DNA from: Mycobacterium aquaticum
Lineage (GTDB): Bacteria; Actinomycetota; Actinomycetes; Mycobacteriales; Mycobacteriaceae
Assembly: GCF_002086485.1 (NCBI RefSeq)
Contig: NZ_MVHF01000032.1
Coordinates: 25,524-89,523 of the forward strand
Direction: 5' to 3'
DNA: 64,000 nt
The position numbers and the translations under genes are program-made. Shown here piece after piece: positions 1 to 8,268 of the stretch (its first letter is position 1; each line of letters starts with the position of its first letter). The notes beneath the pieces were generated by a model, which had not been told where the DNA came from, did no database searches, and worked only from the letters and a program-made list of their open reading frames with translations.

Positions 1-529
1 CGCGCAGCGTGTCCATCGCCGTGAAAACGAAGTCGCCCAATTCTTTTGACGCCGCAGCTGCCGCAGGCAGGACATGTTCGGCGGCGGCGACCAGTGCGGT
101 GTTCACGATCGGCTCGACCTTCTCGATCTCGCCTGCCAGCACGCGGTCGGTGCGGCCCGCCACCCAGAGTTCGACGGTCGCCGCGAACAACGGGCCCTGA
201 TGCAGTTCCCAGAGATAGTCGAGCAGCGACGTGAAGAAGTCAGCACCCGGGTCGAACCGGTCCACCTCGTCCATCACGGCTTGGGCGCGCAACTGCGCGA
301 GACGCTCGATGGCCGCCACCACCATGTCGGACTTGGCCCGGAAGTGATGCAACTGCGCGCCGCGAGTCAGCCCGGCAACCTTGGCGATCCTCGGCGTCGT
401 GGTAGCCGCGTAGCCGTAGGTGATGAGGCATTCGATCGTCGCGTCGAGCAACCGCGCTCGAGTCGCCGCGCTGCGCTCGGCCTGTGTGCGCCGACCGCCG
501 GGTGCGCCGACGTTCGGCTCGTCGGTCAT
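1..529 (-). CDS. TetR-family regulator, 3' end cut off by window edge
   Basis: Reading the minus strand from an ATG at 527-529 gives about 176 codons open to the left edge. The N-terminus MTDEPNVGAPGGRRTQAERS leads into a TetR helix-turn-helix at about residues 20-65 (LLDATIECLITYGYAATT, then IAKVAGLTRGAQLHHF). The rest is helical ligand-binding domain with a WELHQGPLFAATVELWVAGR stretch. Family membership is clear from the HTH; the target and ligand are unknown because any partner gene lies outside the window. The C-terminus is missing. Confidence 0.85.
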   Translation of the reverse strand, partial: MTDEPNVGAPGGRRTQAERSAATRARLLDATIECLITYGYAATTTPRIAKVAGLTRGAQLHHFRAKSDMVVAAIERLAQLRAQAVMDEVDRFDPGADFFTSLLDYLWELHQGPLFAATVELWVAGRTDRVLAGEIEKVEPIVNTALVAAAEHVLPAAAAASKELGDFVFTAMDTLR

Positions 530-651
530 GCTCGGGCTCTCATTGTGGAATAGCTGGACGTCGCCACGCTATATCACCGGTTTGGTCATCCGATGGTGAT
601 CGACCGCGGACGCCGTTCGGCCGTCGGCCGAACTGGAATGAACTAAAGGGG

Positions 652-723
652 TGGTCCCGGCTGGGTTCGAACCAGCGACCTTCCGCGTGTGAGGCGGACG
701 CTCTCCCACTGAGCTACGAGACC
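652..723 (-). tRNA. tRNA-Val(CAC)
   Basis: The minus strand folds as a cloverleaf. The acceptor GGTCTCG pairs with CGGGACC, the D arm is GCTC/GAGC, the anticodon stem TCCGC/GCGGA holds loop CTCACAC (anticodon CAC), and the T arm is GCTGG-TTCGAAC-CCAGC. The discriminator base is A at 652. The 3' CCA is not encoded. It is transcribed away from the plus-strand tRNA cluster. Confidence 0.95.
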
Positions 724-861
724 GGGGAACGACGTGGAACATTAGCACGGCTTCCCGGCGTAACCAGAATCGCCACCTCAGCGGGCCCGGTCAACCGTTG
801 ATCAGACGTACACGCGGCCGACGAGTCTCGTTCATGACCGACCTCTGCCCCAGATTGCCAC

Positions 862-875
862 GTGAGTTAACTCAC
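862..875. promoter_or_regulatory. 14-bp perfect palindrome, possible operator
   Basis: GTGAGTTAACTCAC is its own reverse complement. It lies between the minus-strand tRNA-Val and the plus-strand tRNA cluster. The size suits a TetR- or GntR-type site, but no adjacent gene explains it. Confidence 0.35.
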
Positions 876-1072
876 ACCACTCCAGTCCATCGTGCAACAG
901 CTCCGGTCGCGGTCCCGAACGCACTGGCGACGAGCGAGGCCGCAAGCGCACCCAAGCGCCGCCTTCCGGCAGGACACCGTGACGGCCCACGGATTTTCGG
1001 TTTTCACCGGAGGCTCGCGACCCATTCTGAAACACTGATTTTGGGCGGCCTTTTCCCTCCCGTAATGGGGAT

Positions 1073-1102
1073 TTGTGTCTGCGCGCCTCCGTGCACTAAT
1101 GT
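1073..1102 (+). promoter_or_regulatory. Possible SigA promoter of the tRNA cluster
   Basis: TTGTGT (1073-1078) and TAATGT (1097-1102) are 18 bp apart and lie about 38 bp before tRNA-Gly. The -10 fits the mycobacterial TANNNT pattern; the -35 is only a partial match. Confidence 0.4.
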
Positions 1103-1139
1103 TCTGCATCGCGACGGGCGACGATCTCGCCCGTGGCGC

Positions 1140-1212
1140 GCGGATGTAGCGCAGTTGGTAGCGCATCACCTTGCCAAGGTGAGGGTCGCGGGTTCGAATC
1201 CCGTCATCCGCT
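1140..1212 (+). tRNA. tRNA-Gly(GCC)
   Basis: Acceptor GCGGATG pairs with CATCCGC and the discriminator is T. The D arm is GCGC/GCGC, the anticodon stem TCACC/GGTGA holds loop TTGCCAA (anticodon GCC), and the T arm is GCGGG-TTCGAAT-CCCGT. It is the first gene of a three-tRNA cluster. Confidence 0.96.
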
Positions 1213-1239
1213 CGAAGGTGCAGTGGCATCAACCCTAGC

Positions 1240-1313
1240 GGTGGAGTGGCCGAGTGGTGAGGCAACGGCCTGCAAAGCCGTGCACGCGGGTTCGATTCCC
1301 GTCTCCACCTCCA
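1240..1313 (+). tRNA. tRNA-Cys(GCA)
   Basis: Acceptor GGTGGAG pairs with CTCCACC. The anticodon loop CTGCAAA within ACGGC/GCCGT gives GCA. The T arm is GCGGG-TTCGATT-CCCGT. The 3' CCA is encoded at 1311-1313. It lies 27 bp after tRNA-Gly, probably co-transcribed. Confidence 0.95.
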
Positions 1314-1326
1314 ACAGTTTCAACCC

Positions 1327-1401
1327 GCGCGATTAGCTCAGCGGGAGAGCGCTTCCCTGACACGGAAGAGGTCACTGGTTCAATCCCAGTATCGCGCACC
1401 A
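1327..1401 (+). tRNA. tRNA-Val(GAC)
   Basis: Acceptor GCGCGAT pairs with ATCGCGC. The anticodon stem CTTCC/GGAAG holds loop CTGACAC (anticodon GAC). The T arm is ACTGG-TTCAATC-CCAGT. The 3' CCA is encoded at 1399-1401. It is the last gene of the cluster; with the minus-strand tRNA-Val(CAC) nearby, the window supplies two valine anticodons. Confidence 0.95.
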
Positions 1402-1417
1402 CAATTGGTAGAGATGA

Positions 1418-1437
1418 GGCCCGGCATTCGCCGGGCC
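1418..1437 (+). terminator. Hairpin terminator after the tRNA cluster
   Basis: An 8-bp perfect stem GGCCCGGC/GCCGGGCC with loop ATTC, followed by TTCGTCGTC. It lies 17 bp after tRNA-Val. The T tract is weak, which is common for mycobacterial intrinsic terminators. Confidence 0.75.
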
Positions 1438-1561
1438 TTCGTCGTCTCCGGGGACCGTCGAATCTTCCTGTTGCCCAACAGGTTCGCGCCTCCCCCGAAA
1501 AACCCACCCAAGCTCGCGGCGCACACGTGTCACTGATCGGCGAAACGTTAGAGTCAGATGT

Positions 1562-2128
1562 GTGCCGAGGATCACCGCCGCTTCCGTAGAGGAGCACCGC
1601 GAGCTGGTCCAACAGCGCGTCTTTGATGCCTTTGCCACGCTGATGGCCGACCACAGTTTTGACGCCATCACCATGGCCAAGCTTGCCGCTGCAGCCGGTA
1701 TCGGGCGCACGGCCATCTACCATCACTTCGCCGACAAGGAGGCGGTGGTCGTCGCGTTCGCGTCCCACGAGACGAGTCGCTACCTCGACGGGTTGCACGC
1801 CGCGCTGGCCGACGTCGACGATCCGGCCGACCGGCTGGCGGTGTTCATCCGGCACCAACTCGACGCCGGTCAGCAATTCCACATGGGGTTCGGACCCCAG
1901 TTGTACGGCGCCCTGTCAGCCCACACGATGCTGGCCATCCGGGACCACGTGGTGGCGGTCGAAGATGTGCTGCGCGAAATCTTGGCCGACGGGGTGGCCG
2001 CGGGCCGGTTCGCGGTCGATGACGAGTCCGCGACCATATCGCTGATTCATGCGTGCCTGGCGCCACGGCATCTGCCGACGGACGCGATCGAGCGCTTCAT
2101 TCTGCGTGCGGTGAGCGCGCGGACGTAG
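1562..2128 (+). CDS. TetR-family regulator next to heme oxygenase
   Basis: 188 residues from a GTG start, with no clear ribosome-binding site, so possibly leaderless. The N-terminal HTH is at about residues 18-60 (AITMAKLAAAAGIGRTAIYH, then HFADKE), followed by a helical C-terminal domain typical of TetR ligand sensors. An imperfect 21-bp palindrome lies 40 bp downstream, directly ahead of the heme oxygenase start. The natural inference is that this protein controls the heme oxygenase / PPE genes that follow on the same strand, perhaps in response to heme or a breakdown product. The ligand is not shown by the sequence. Confidence 0.88.
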   Translation: MPRITAASVEEHRELVQQRVFDAFATLMADHSFDAITMAKLAAAAGIGRTAIYHHFADKEAVVVAFASHETSRYLDGLHAALADVDDPADRLAVFIRHQLDAGQQFHMGFGPQLYGALSAHTMLAIRDHVVAVEDVLREILADGVAAGRFAVDDESATISLIHACLAPRHLPTDAIERFILRAVSART

Positions 2129-2168
2129 ACCCCCGCCCGCGGGCATGCGATGCTATTTTTCTGACACA

Positions 2169-2189
2169 TTGTCGACATCATGTTGACAA
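2169..2189. promoter_or_regulatory. Imperfect palindrome, likely TetR operator
   Basis: TTGTC-G-ACAT-C-ATGT-T-GACAA is a 21-bp inverted repeat with a central C and one mismatched pair. It ends 25 bp before the heme oxygenase ATG and follows the TetR gene, so it can overlap the heme oxygenase promoter. Confidence 0.6.
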
Positions 2190-2214
2190 CCTGTCGCCAA
2201 ACCTGGAGCACAGC

Positions 2215-2874
2215 ATGCCGCCGAGCACCACCGTCGCATCCGAGATCGACCGATCGCTCTCAGTCGCCATGCGCGAGGGCTCGCGGGCCGAACACGATGC
2301 CGCGGAGCACTCGTCGTTCATGGCCGAGCTGCTGCGCGGACGGGTGAACGCTCAGGGCTACGTGGACTATCTGCTGCGGTTGCGTGCGGTGTACTGCACC
2401 CTGGAAACCGTTGTGCGGGCCTGCCGCAACGATCCACTGGTCACCGCGGTGTACGACCCGGCATTGGAGCGGCTGGCGGCGCTCGACGCGGACCTGGAGC
2501 ACTGGGCGCCACACACTGCGGGTGAGGTCGACTCCCCCGCCACACGGGACTACTGCGCGAGGCTCGCCGCCGCGGATTGGGGTGGCGCCGTGGTGGCTCA
2601 CCATTACACCCGCTATCTCGGCGACCTTTCCGGCGGGCAGGCCATCGGCCGGATACTCGACCACAGCTTCGATCTGGCCGGCGCCGGTCTGGCGTTCTAT
2701 GCGTTCCCGATGCGCGCCAAGCCGTACAAGGACGCCTACCGCTCCCGGCTCGACGGGCTGAGCCTCGACGATGACGCCGTCGATCGCGTGGTCGACGAGG
2801 TCAAGGTGGCGTTCAGTCTCAATCAGGCGGTGTTCGACGAGCTCACCGCGAACCTGGCCGACTACCGCCGCTAG
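2215..2874 (+). CDS. Biliverdin-producing heme oxygenase
   Basis: 219 residues, the usual length for soluble bacterial heme oxygenases. His27 in RAEHDAAEH aligns with the proximal heme ligand (His25 of HO-1), and residues 131-142 (YTRYLGDLSGGQ) carry the family signature with the distal-helix glycines. It should cleave heme to biliverdin, CO and Fe2+ using reductase-supplied electrons in the cytoplasm. The frame is open further upstream; I chose the ATG at 2215 because the family N-terminus begins there and GGAG lies at 2204-2207. M. tuberculosis is known for the unrelated enzyme MhuD, so a canonical heme oxygenase is an accessory trait here. A PPE gene follows after 82 bp, probably in the same operon. 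Confidence 0.93.
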   Translation: MPPSTTVASEIDRSLSVAMREGSRAEHDAAEHSSFMAELLRGRVNAQGYVDYLLRLRAVYCTLETVVRACRNDPLVTAVYDPALERLAALDADLEHWAPHTAGEVDSPATRDYCARLAAADWGGAVVAHHYTRYLGDLSGGQAIGRILDHSFDLAGAGLAFYAFPMRAKPYKDAYRSRLDGLSLDDDAVDRVVDEVKVAFSLNQAVFDELTANLADYRR

Positions 2875-2956
2875 GCGCTTGCCACCGATCGATCGGTACA
2901 CCAGCGCACCCAGAAAATACTCAGATCAGCTAACCAAACATGTGCAGAGGAGATCG

Positions 2957-4420
2957 ATGACCGCCCCGGTATGGATGGCGCTGCCGCCCGAAGTGCACTC
3001 GACGCTGATCAGCAGTGGGCCGGGGGCTGGATCACTGCTGGCAGCCTCGGCCGCGTGGAATGCCTTGAGTAGCGAGTACGCCTCGGCCGCAGCCGAACTC
3101 ACGACCGTGCTGGGCACCGTGCAGGCCGGGGCCTGGCAAGGCCCGAGCGCCGAGCGATATGCCGCCGCACATGCGCCCTATGCGGCCTGGCTGAGCCAGA
3201 CGAGCGCCAACACCGCCGCGGTGGCCGCCCAGGCCGAGACGGCCGCGGCGTCGTACAGCGCGGCGCTGGCGGCCGTTCCGACGATGACCGAGTTGGCCGC
3301 GAACCACGCGACGCACAGCGCGTTGGTGGCGACGAACTTCTTCGGCGTCAACACCATTCCCATCGCCCTCAACGAGGCCGACTACGTCCGGATGTGGATC
3401 CAGGCCGCCACAGCCATGACGGTGTATCAGGCCGGCGCGGAAACGGCTGTCGCAGCGGCACCGCCGACCACCGAGGCGCCGATGCTGCTCGCTCCCCCGG
3501 TGGCCCGCGCCTCGGCGACGGCCCTCCAGTTCGACGACCCGATCGAAGAATGGTTGTCGGGCTCCGAGCACTTCCTCAGCATGTACCGGGCGCTCAAACA
3601 ATTGGTCACCGATCCGGTCGGCACGATCTACCAGATCATCGTGGACTTCGCGACGAGCCCGTCGACCGCGATCACCACCTGGATGCCACTGCTCTACGTC
3701 TTCGCCTACGCCGCCACGTTCGCCCTCATGGGGACTCCGTTGTACGCGGCGATCATGGGCTCGGCGGCCTCGGTGGCGGTCCCGATCGCGCTCGGCCTGT
3801 CCGGCCTCGTGCAGACGTACGACACGCCGGTCGACGAACCAGCCGCAGCCGTCACCGCCCAGCCGGCCGATCAGCCGAATGCCGTTGCGCTCACGGCGCC
3901 GTCGTCTACGGCTGTGGGCGGTGCCCCGAATTCCAGCACCGCCCCGGTCGGGGGCGCGCCGGCGTCGCCGACGGCGCCGGCCCCTATCCCGGCCGGCAGC
4001 GAAGGCGCCGGGTACGCGGTCCGCGGCGACGGGCCGGGATGGGGCTTCGGGCCGTCCATCCGGCATGGCGCGTCGAGCCCGGCCTCAGCGCCGCTGGGCA
4101 GCTCCGCTGCCGCGTCGGCCGGTGTGGCGGCGGCCAACCGGGAGCGACACCGGGATCGTAAGCGGCGCAACGCAGGAGCCCAGGACCGCGGCTACCGCCA
4201 CGAGTTCATGACAATGGACAACACCACACCGCCACCGCCGGAGGCGAAAGCTGCCACGGCATCGCACACCGGAGCCGGGCCGATGGGTTTCGCCGGCACG
4301 ATCACCGGGTCAACACCCGCAGCACCGGCCGGCTTGAGCAGTCTGGCGGATGAAAACGTCGGCAGCCCAACGGTTCCCATGATGCCGGGTAGCTGGGACG
4401 CCGATCAGGACCGGAGCTAG
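2957..4420 (+). CDS. PPE-family protein, PPE-PPW subfamily
   Basis: 487 residues. The ATG at 2957 follows AGAGGAGAT; the frame is open upstream, but the PPE domain starts here. WMALPPEVHS (about residues 6-15) is a PPE motif variant, and GAWQGPS supplies the WxG turn. A central region with hydrophobic helices (about 220-290) precedes a Pro/Ala/Gly-rich linker and a C-terminal domain with GFAGT and PMMPGSW, the GFxGT and PxxPxxW hallmarks of the PPW subgroup. PPE proteins are exported by type VII secretion, usually with a PE partner and an EspG chaperone; no PE gene is adjacent. Some PPE proteins of M. tuberculosis are needed for heme use, so the position after heme oxygenase suggests an outer-envelope heme uptake role. 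That role is an inference. Confidence 0.9.
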   Translation: MTAPVWMALPPEVHSTLISSGPGAGSLLAASAAWNALSSEYASAAAELTTVLGTVQAGAWQGPSAERYAAAHAPYAAWLSQTSANTAAVAAQAETAAASYSAALAAVPTMTELAANHATHSALVATNFFGVNTIPIALNEADYVRMWIQAATAMTVYQAGAETAVAAAPPTTEAPMLLAPPVARASATALQFDDPIEEWLSGSEHFLSMYRALKQLVTDPVGTIYQIIVDFATSPSTAITTWMPLLYVFAYAATFALMGTPLYAAIMGSAASVAVPIALGLSGLVQTYDTPVDEPAAAVTAQPADQPNAVALTAPSSTAVGGAPNSSTAPVGGAPASPTAPAPIPAGSEGAGYAVRGDGPGWGFGPSIRHGASSPASAPLGSSAAASAGVAAANRERHRDRKRRNAGAQDRGYRHEFMTMDNTTPPPPEAKAATASHTGAGPMGFAGTITGSTPAAPAGLSSLADENVGSPTVPMMPGSWDADQDRS

Positions 4421-4553
4421 CTCAGGGTTGCACGTGCCCCGTGACGTCGGAAAGCCGTCGCGATCACCTAGGCCGCCAGTCTGAGATACCCTGCACTCGG
4501 AAGGAGAGCGCTCATGGCGCCCTGCACCCGGGCAGGTGGCCCGTCCACTTTTC

Positions 4554-4569
4554 TGGACTCGTAAGTCCA
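4554..4569. promoter_or_regulatory. Inverted repeat ahead of the SDR gene
   Basis: TGGACT-CGTA-AGTCCA is a perfect 6-bp inverted repeat with a 4-bp spacer, 26 bp upstream of the SDR start. It is shaped like a TetR operator. No regulator gene is adjacent on that side. Confidence 0.5.
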
Positions 4570-4595
4570 ATTAATCTCGTGCACAATCCGCTCAC

Positions 4596-5543
4596 ATGAG
4601 ACGCCACGAACTTCCGCGGACGCACGCAGCAGGTAGGACTTACCTTGTGACCGGCTCTACGTCCGGAATCGGCTATTTCATCGCCGAACAACTCGCCCGC
4701 ACTGGAGCGCACGTCATCCTCACGGCCCGCACCGCCGGGAAAGCCGAGTTGGCACAGCGTGCCATTCGCCACTCCTGGCCTCAGGCCCAGCTCAGCACAC
4801 TAAGCCTCGATCTTGCCGACTTGAGTTCAGTGCGTGCCGCTGCCGGGCATCTGGCGACCTTCGCCGACCGGCTCGACGGTGTCGTCCTCAATGCCGGCGT
4901 CCTCGCTCAGCAGACTCGCCGCGAAACTGTCGACGGCCATGAATTGGTCTATGGCACCAATCATCTTGGCCACTTCGCATTCGCGGCACAGATCTACCCT
5001 CTGCTGCAGAACACACTTGACAGCCGGATTGTCACCATGAGCAGTTACGCGGCCCGCTGGGCGACGCTGGACCTCACAGACCTCGAATCGAGCCGGGCCC
5101 CCTACCGCGGATTCGCGACCTACAAGCGATCCAAACTTGCCCAGACGATCTTCGCCTTCGAACTCGACCGCCGACTTCGCCGCGGCCAATCGTCGGTCTC
5201 CAGCCTGCTCGCCCATCCAGGTGGCGCGCTGGACGCACTGAGCCCCAAGCGCCCCCCGATGCCGGTAGCGACCACAGCGCAGGTGTTGCGGGCACGGCCC
5301 CTGTCCCTGATCGCGCAGGGCAAAGACAAGGCGGCATGGTCAGCGGTTCGGGCTGTTCTTGACCCCCAGGCCCACGGGGGCCAGCTCTGGGGGCCGAGGT
5401 TCCTTCGATCCAAAGGCGAACCTCGTCAGGAAAGACCAACCGCCGCAATGACCGATCGCGTTGTCGCCGAACAATTGTGGCAACTGTCCGAGGACGCTAC
5501 TGGCGTGAAGTGGCCGAGTTTGAGCCAGCCTCGGCGTCTCTAG
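4596..5543 (+). CDS. Short-chain dehydrogenase/reductase (retinol-dehydrogenase-like)
   Basis: 315 residues. The Rossmann cofactor motif TGSTSGIG is at residues 19-26, NAG follows about 80 residues later, and YKRSK supplies the catalytic Tyr and Lys. The long form with a C-terminal extension is typical of the retinol dehydrogenase / WW-domain oxidoreductase-like SDR branch. TARTAGKAE after the second strand favours NADP(H). The substrate cannot be told from sequence. It is monocistronic, with an inverted repeat in its promoter and 178 bp without a feature after it. Confidence 0.85.
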   Translation: MRRHELPRTHAAGRTYLVTGSTSGIGYFIAEQLARTGAHVILTARTAGKAELAQRAIRHSWPQAQLSTLSLDLADLSSVRAAAGHLATFADRLDGVVLNAGVLAQQTRRETVDGHELVYGTNHLGHFAFAAQIYPLLQNTLDSRIVTMSSYAARWATLDLTDLESSRAPYRGFATYKRSKLAQTIFAFELDRRLRRGQSSVSSLLAHPGGALDALSPKRPPMPVATTAQVLRARPLSLIAQGKDKAAWSAVRAVLDPQAHGGQLWGPRFLRSKGEPRQERPTAAMTDRVVAEQLWQLSEDATGVKWPSLSQPRRL

Positions 5544-5721
5544 CGTCGACGACAGGACAATCAGCGCCGCCCGGCACTCGCCGTGGTACGCACTTAGCGT
5601 GACGATAACCGCGTCATCGGCCGCAAATGTTGTTCGATCACAGTCGGCTTCCACGGGCAACGATTGCGTGGTGCCGAACCCTGTTGAGAGCGCGCCGATA
5701 ACCGTCAGCTTTGGCCTATTG

Positions 5722-6771
5722 CTAACCAGCCAGTTCTCGCAACACCGAATCGGTTGTGTCCCAGTCCATGCACTTGTCGGTGACGGATTGCCCGTAGGTC
5801 AACGGACGGGCCTCGGGCGCTTGGGCGCCGGCGACGAGGAAGCTCTCCAGCATCACCCCGCTGATCGGGAGACCGTCGCGAACCAGTTGCGCCACCTCGC
5901 CGGCAACGACGGCCTGCCGCACATGATCCTTGCCGGAATTGGCGTGGCTGCAATCGATCACGATGCGGCCAGGCAGTCCTGCCGCGGTGAGCTTGGCCGC
6001 TGCGGCGGCAACGGAGTCGGCTCCGTAGTTCGGTCCGTCGGTGCCGCCGCGCAAGATCACGTGGCAGTCTTCGTTGCCCTCGGTGCTCACCACCGCACCG
6101 CGCCCCATGTCGTCCATCCCGAAGAAGACATGTTCGGCCGCAGCGGCTTTCACGCCCTCCACGGCGACCTGAATGTTGCCGTCGGTGCCGTTCTTGAACC
6201 CGACCGGCATCGAAAGCCCGGATGCCAACTGGCGGTGCACCTGGGATTCGGTGGTGCGGGCGCCGATCGCGCCCCAGGCCACCGCATCGGCGATGTACTG
6301 CGGGCTGGTGGGCTCGAGGAATTCGCATCCGACCGGCAGCCCGATGTCGATGACGTCCAGCAGCAGCTTGCGAGCCACCCGCAGGCCGCGAGCGACGTCG
6401 AAGGTGCCGTCCATGTCGGGATCGTTGATCAGGCCCTTCCAGCCGAGCGTCGTACGCGGCTTCTCGAAGTAGACGCGCATGACGATCTTGAGCCGGTCGC
6501 CGAGTTCGTCGGCCACCTTGACCAGGCGGCTGGCGTACTCGAGCGCCGCTGCCGGATCGTGCACCGAGCACGGGCCCACCACGACCAGAAGCCGGTCGTC
6601 GTGGCCTGCCAGGATCGCGGCGATCTCGTCGCGGTCGCGGGCCACCTTCTCGGCCCGCCGAGCACCCAGGGGGAACTCCGTGAGCACGTCGTGGGGGCTG
6701 GGTATCGCGCTGAAACTTCGGATCCGCCGGTCCGATGTGGCGGGCGGCGTGACGATCTGCGCGAAAGTCAT
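5722..6771 (-). CDS. Type I 3-deoxy-7-phosphoheptulonate synthase
   Basis: 349 residues, normal for type I-alpha DAHP synthases (AroF/G/H). It condenses phosphoenolpyruvate with erythrose 4-phosphate, the first step of aromatic synthesis. Signature segments are GPCSVHDP, KPRTTLGWKGL, EFLEPTSPQ and DCSHANSGKD, which carry substrate and metal ligands. I chose the ATG at 6769-6771 (MTFAQIV), preceded by AGGAAGGCACC. The frame is open 27 codons further, but that stretch is not family-like. Mycobacteria normally rely on a type II enzyme (AroG), so this is probably a second, differently regulated isozyme. The leader contains short inverted repeats, including GGTGCC/GGCACC around the ribosome-binding site. 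Confidence 0.92.
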   Translation of the reverse strand: MTFAQIVTPPATSDRRIRSFSAIPSPHDVLTEFPLGARRAEKVARDRDEIAAILAGHDDRLLVVVGPCSVHDPAAALEYASRLVKVADELGDRLKIVMRVYFEKPRTTLGWKGLINDPDMDGTFDVARGLRVARKLLLDVIDIGLPVGCEFLEPTSPQYIADAVAWGAIGARTTESQVHRQLASGLSMPVGFKNGTDGNIQVAVEGVKAAAAEHVFFGMDDMGRGAVVSTEGNEDCHVILRGGTDGPNYGADSVAAAAAKLTAAGLPGRIVIDCSHANSGKDHVRQAVVAGEVAQLVRDGLPISGVMLESFLVAGAQAPEARPLTYGQSVTDKCMDWDTTDSVLRELAG

Positions 6772-6886
6772 TGTTGGGGTGCCTTCCTGGTGGTGGGCAC
6801 CTTCAGAACATCCGGCGCCCTTGAATGACGAAAGGCAGCAACCTTTGGTCACTGCCTGGGCTCCGGGTGGATGCGTGCTTAACGCT

Positions 6887-6924
6887 GCGCTTTATCGGCT
6901 CCGCCCGGAGCCTTGATAAAGCGC
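6887..6924 (-). terminator. Long GC-rich hairpin between MFS and DAHP synthase genes
   Basis: GCGCTTTATC (6887-6896) pairs with GATAAAGCGC (6915-6924), and GGCTCC pairs with GGAGCC around a GCCC loop, with a two-base TT bulge. It lies 72 bp after the MFS stop and 115 bp before the DAHP synthase start on the same strand. It most likely terminates the MFS transcript. It could instead be a leader structure of the DAHP synthase gene; no T tract follows. Confidence 0.6.
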
Positions 6925-6996
6925 CAATAGCCGACGCATACACCGATGTTCACGTCGGCCAGGCTACACGACCACCCGAACCCGTCGCCAGCCGCG

Positions 6997-8250
6997 TCAG
7001 ACGTAGCGATCACGCCCGGCCAGCGCTCCGGCGACCATCTGCACCGAATAGACCACCAGCACCATGATCCACGGCACCGTCCACCCCGCCGTCGTCTCGT
7101 GCAGCAGGCCGAACAGGAAGGGGCCCGTCGAGGCGATCAGATAGCCCAGCCCCTGCACCATCCCGGACAACCGGGCGGTGTCCTCGGCGTTGCGGGCGCG
7201 CAGCGCAATCACGGTGAGCCCCAACGAGAACACGCTCATCCCGATGCCGACCAGGATGCTCCACAGCAGCGGCGAGAACGCCGGATCGACGAGCAGACCG
7301 ACCATGCCGATGAAACCGAGCACCCCGAGTCCGACGATCCATCCGCTCTGGTTCTTCTGACGCGCGGCCAGTGGCGGGATGATCAGGCTGATCGGCACGG
7401 CCAGTACCGAGACCAGGCCCAGCAGCAGGCCGGCGTCGCTCTTGCTGACGCCGTTGTCGATGAAGACCTCGGGCAGCCAGCCCATCACGATGTAGGCCAG
7501 AAACGCCTGGCAGCCGAAGAACAGTGTCACGGTCCAGGCCAGCGGGCTGCGCAACAGAGAGCGACCGCGGCTCTGACCAGTCGGGGCGGCAGTGCGTGCC
7601 CCGCGAATGGCCCGCGATGCGGGCACCCAGAGCAGCAGCGCGAGTACGGCCAGCAAGACCCAGCTACCCACGGCCGGGCGCCACCCGCCGAGCACCGGCT
7701 CCAGCGGCGGGGTGATGGCCGAGCCCAGCGCCCCGCCACCCTGCAGGGCCGCGGTGTACACGCCGGTCATCAGGCCGATCTGGGCCGGGAAGGAGCCTTT
7801 GATGACCACCGGGATGAGCACGTTGACCAGGGCGATTCCGGCGCTGGCGACCAGTGTGCCGCCGATGACGACGTACTGGCCGTCCAGCACGCGCACCACC
7901 AGGCCGACGCTGAGGACAACGAGCGCCAGCGATATCGCGTTGCCGAGGCCGACGCGGCGGGCCAGCCACGGCGCGGCCATCCCGGCGGCGGCGAAACACA
8001 GCACGGGCAGCGTGGTCAGGGCGCCGGCCCAGATGGCCGACGCGCCCAGCGCTGCACGCATCTCACCCAGCAACGGACCGACGCTGGTGATCGCCGGCCG
8101 CAGGTTCAGCGCCGTGAGGACCACGGCGACGACCAGCAGTGCTCCGCCTGCGGCCATCGCGGCTGGACGAAGCTCCACCGCGCCGTCGAGTTCGAGTTCG
8201 AGATCGTGCTCATAGGTATGTTGCGGATTGCTCTGCACGTTCTGAGTCAC
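6997..8250 (-). CDS. MFS transporter, CynX/NimT type
   Basis: 417 residues with about 12 predicted membrane segments after a charged N-terminus of about 30 residues. LNLRPAITSVGPLL in the first helix and the GVYTAALQGGGALGSAITPP segment resemble the cyanate / 2-nitroimidazole transporter branch. Small anions or organic acids are possible substrates; nothing in the sequence fixes one. The divergent FadR-type regulator 47 bp away shares its promoter region and probably controls it. Confidence 0.87.
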   Translation of the reverse strand: MTQNVQSNPQHTYEHDLELELDGAVELRPAAMAAGGALLVVAVVLTALNLRPAITSVGPLLGEMRAALGASAIWAGALTTLPVLCFAAAGMAAPWLARRVGLGNAISLALVVLSVGLVVRVLDGQYVVIGGTLVASAGIALVNVLIPVVIKGSFPAQIGLMTGVYTAALQGGGALGSAITPPLEPVLGGWRPAVGSWVLLAVLALLLWVPASRAIRGARTAAPTGQSRGRSLLRSPLAWTVTLFFGCQAFLAYIVMGWLPEVFIDNGVSKSDAGLLLGLVSVLAVPISLIIPPLAARQKNQSGWIVGLGVLGFIGMVGLLVDPAFSPLLWSILVGIGMSVFSLGLTVIALRARNAEDTARLSGMVQGLGYLIASTGPFLFGLLHETTAGWTVPWIMVLVVYSVQMVAGALAGRDRYV

Positions 8251-8268
8251 TCGGCTATGATGCCATAC

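Larger units (their letters stand above)
724..1139. other. Gene-free stretch before the tRNA cluster
   Basis: I see no convincing coding sequence: the open frames overlap one another on both strands and resemble no family. It holds a 14-bp perfect palindrome (862-875) and a plausible promoter for the plus-strand tRNAs (1073-1102). Confidence 0.6.

Noticed and set aside
798..1238. 146-codon frame through the tRNA-Gly gene
   Set aside because: It reads through a tRNA and has no family similarity.
5599..6828. 409-codon plus-strand frame antisense to the DAHP synthase gene
   Set aside because: It mirrors the real gene in GC-rich codons and shows no domain pattern.
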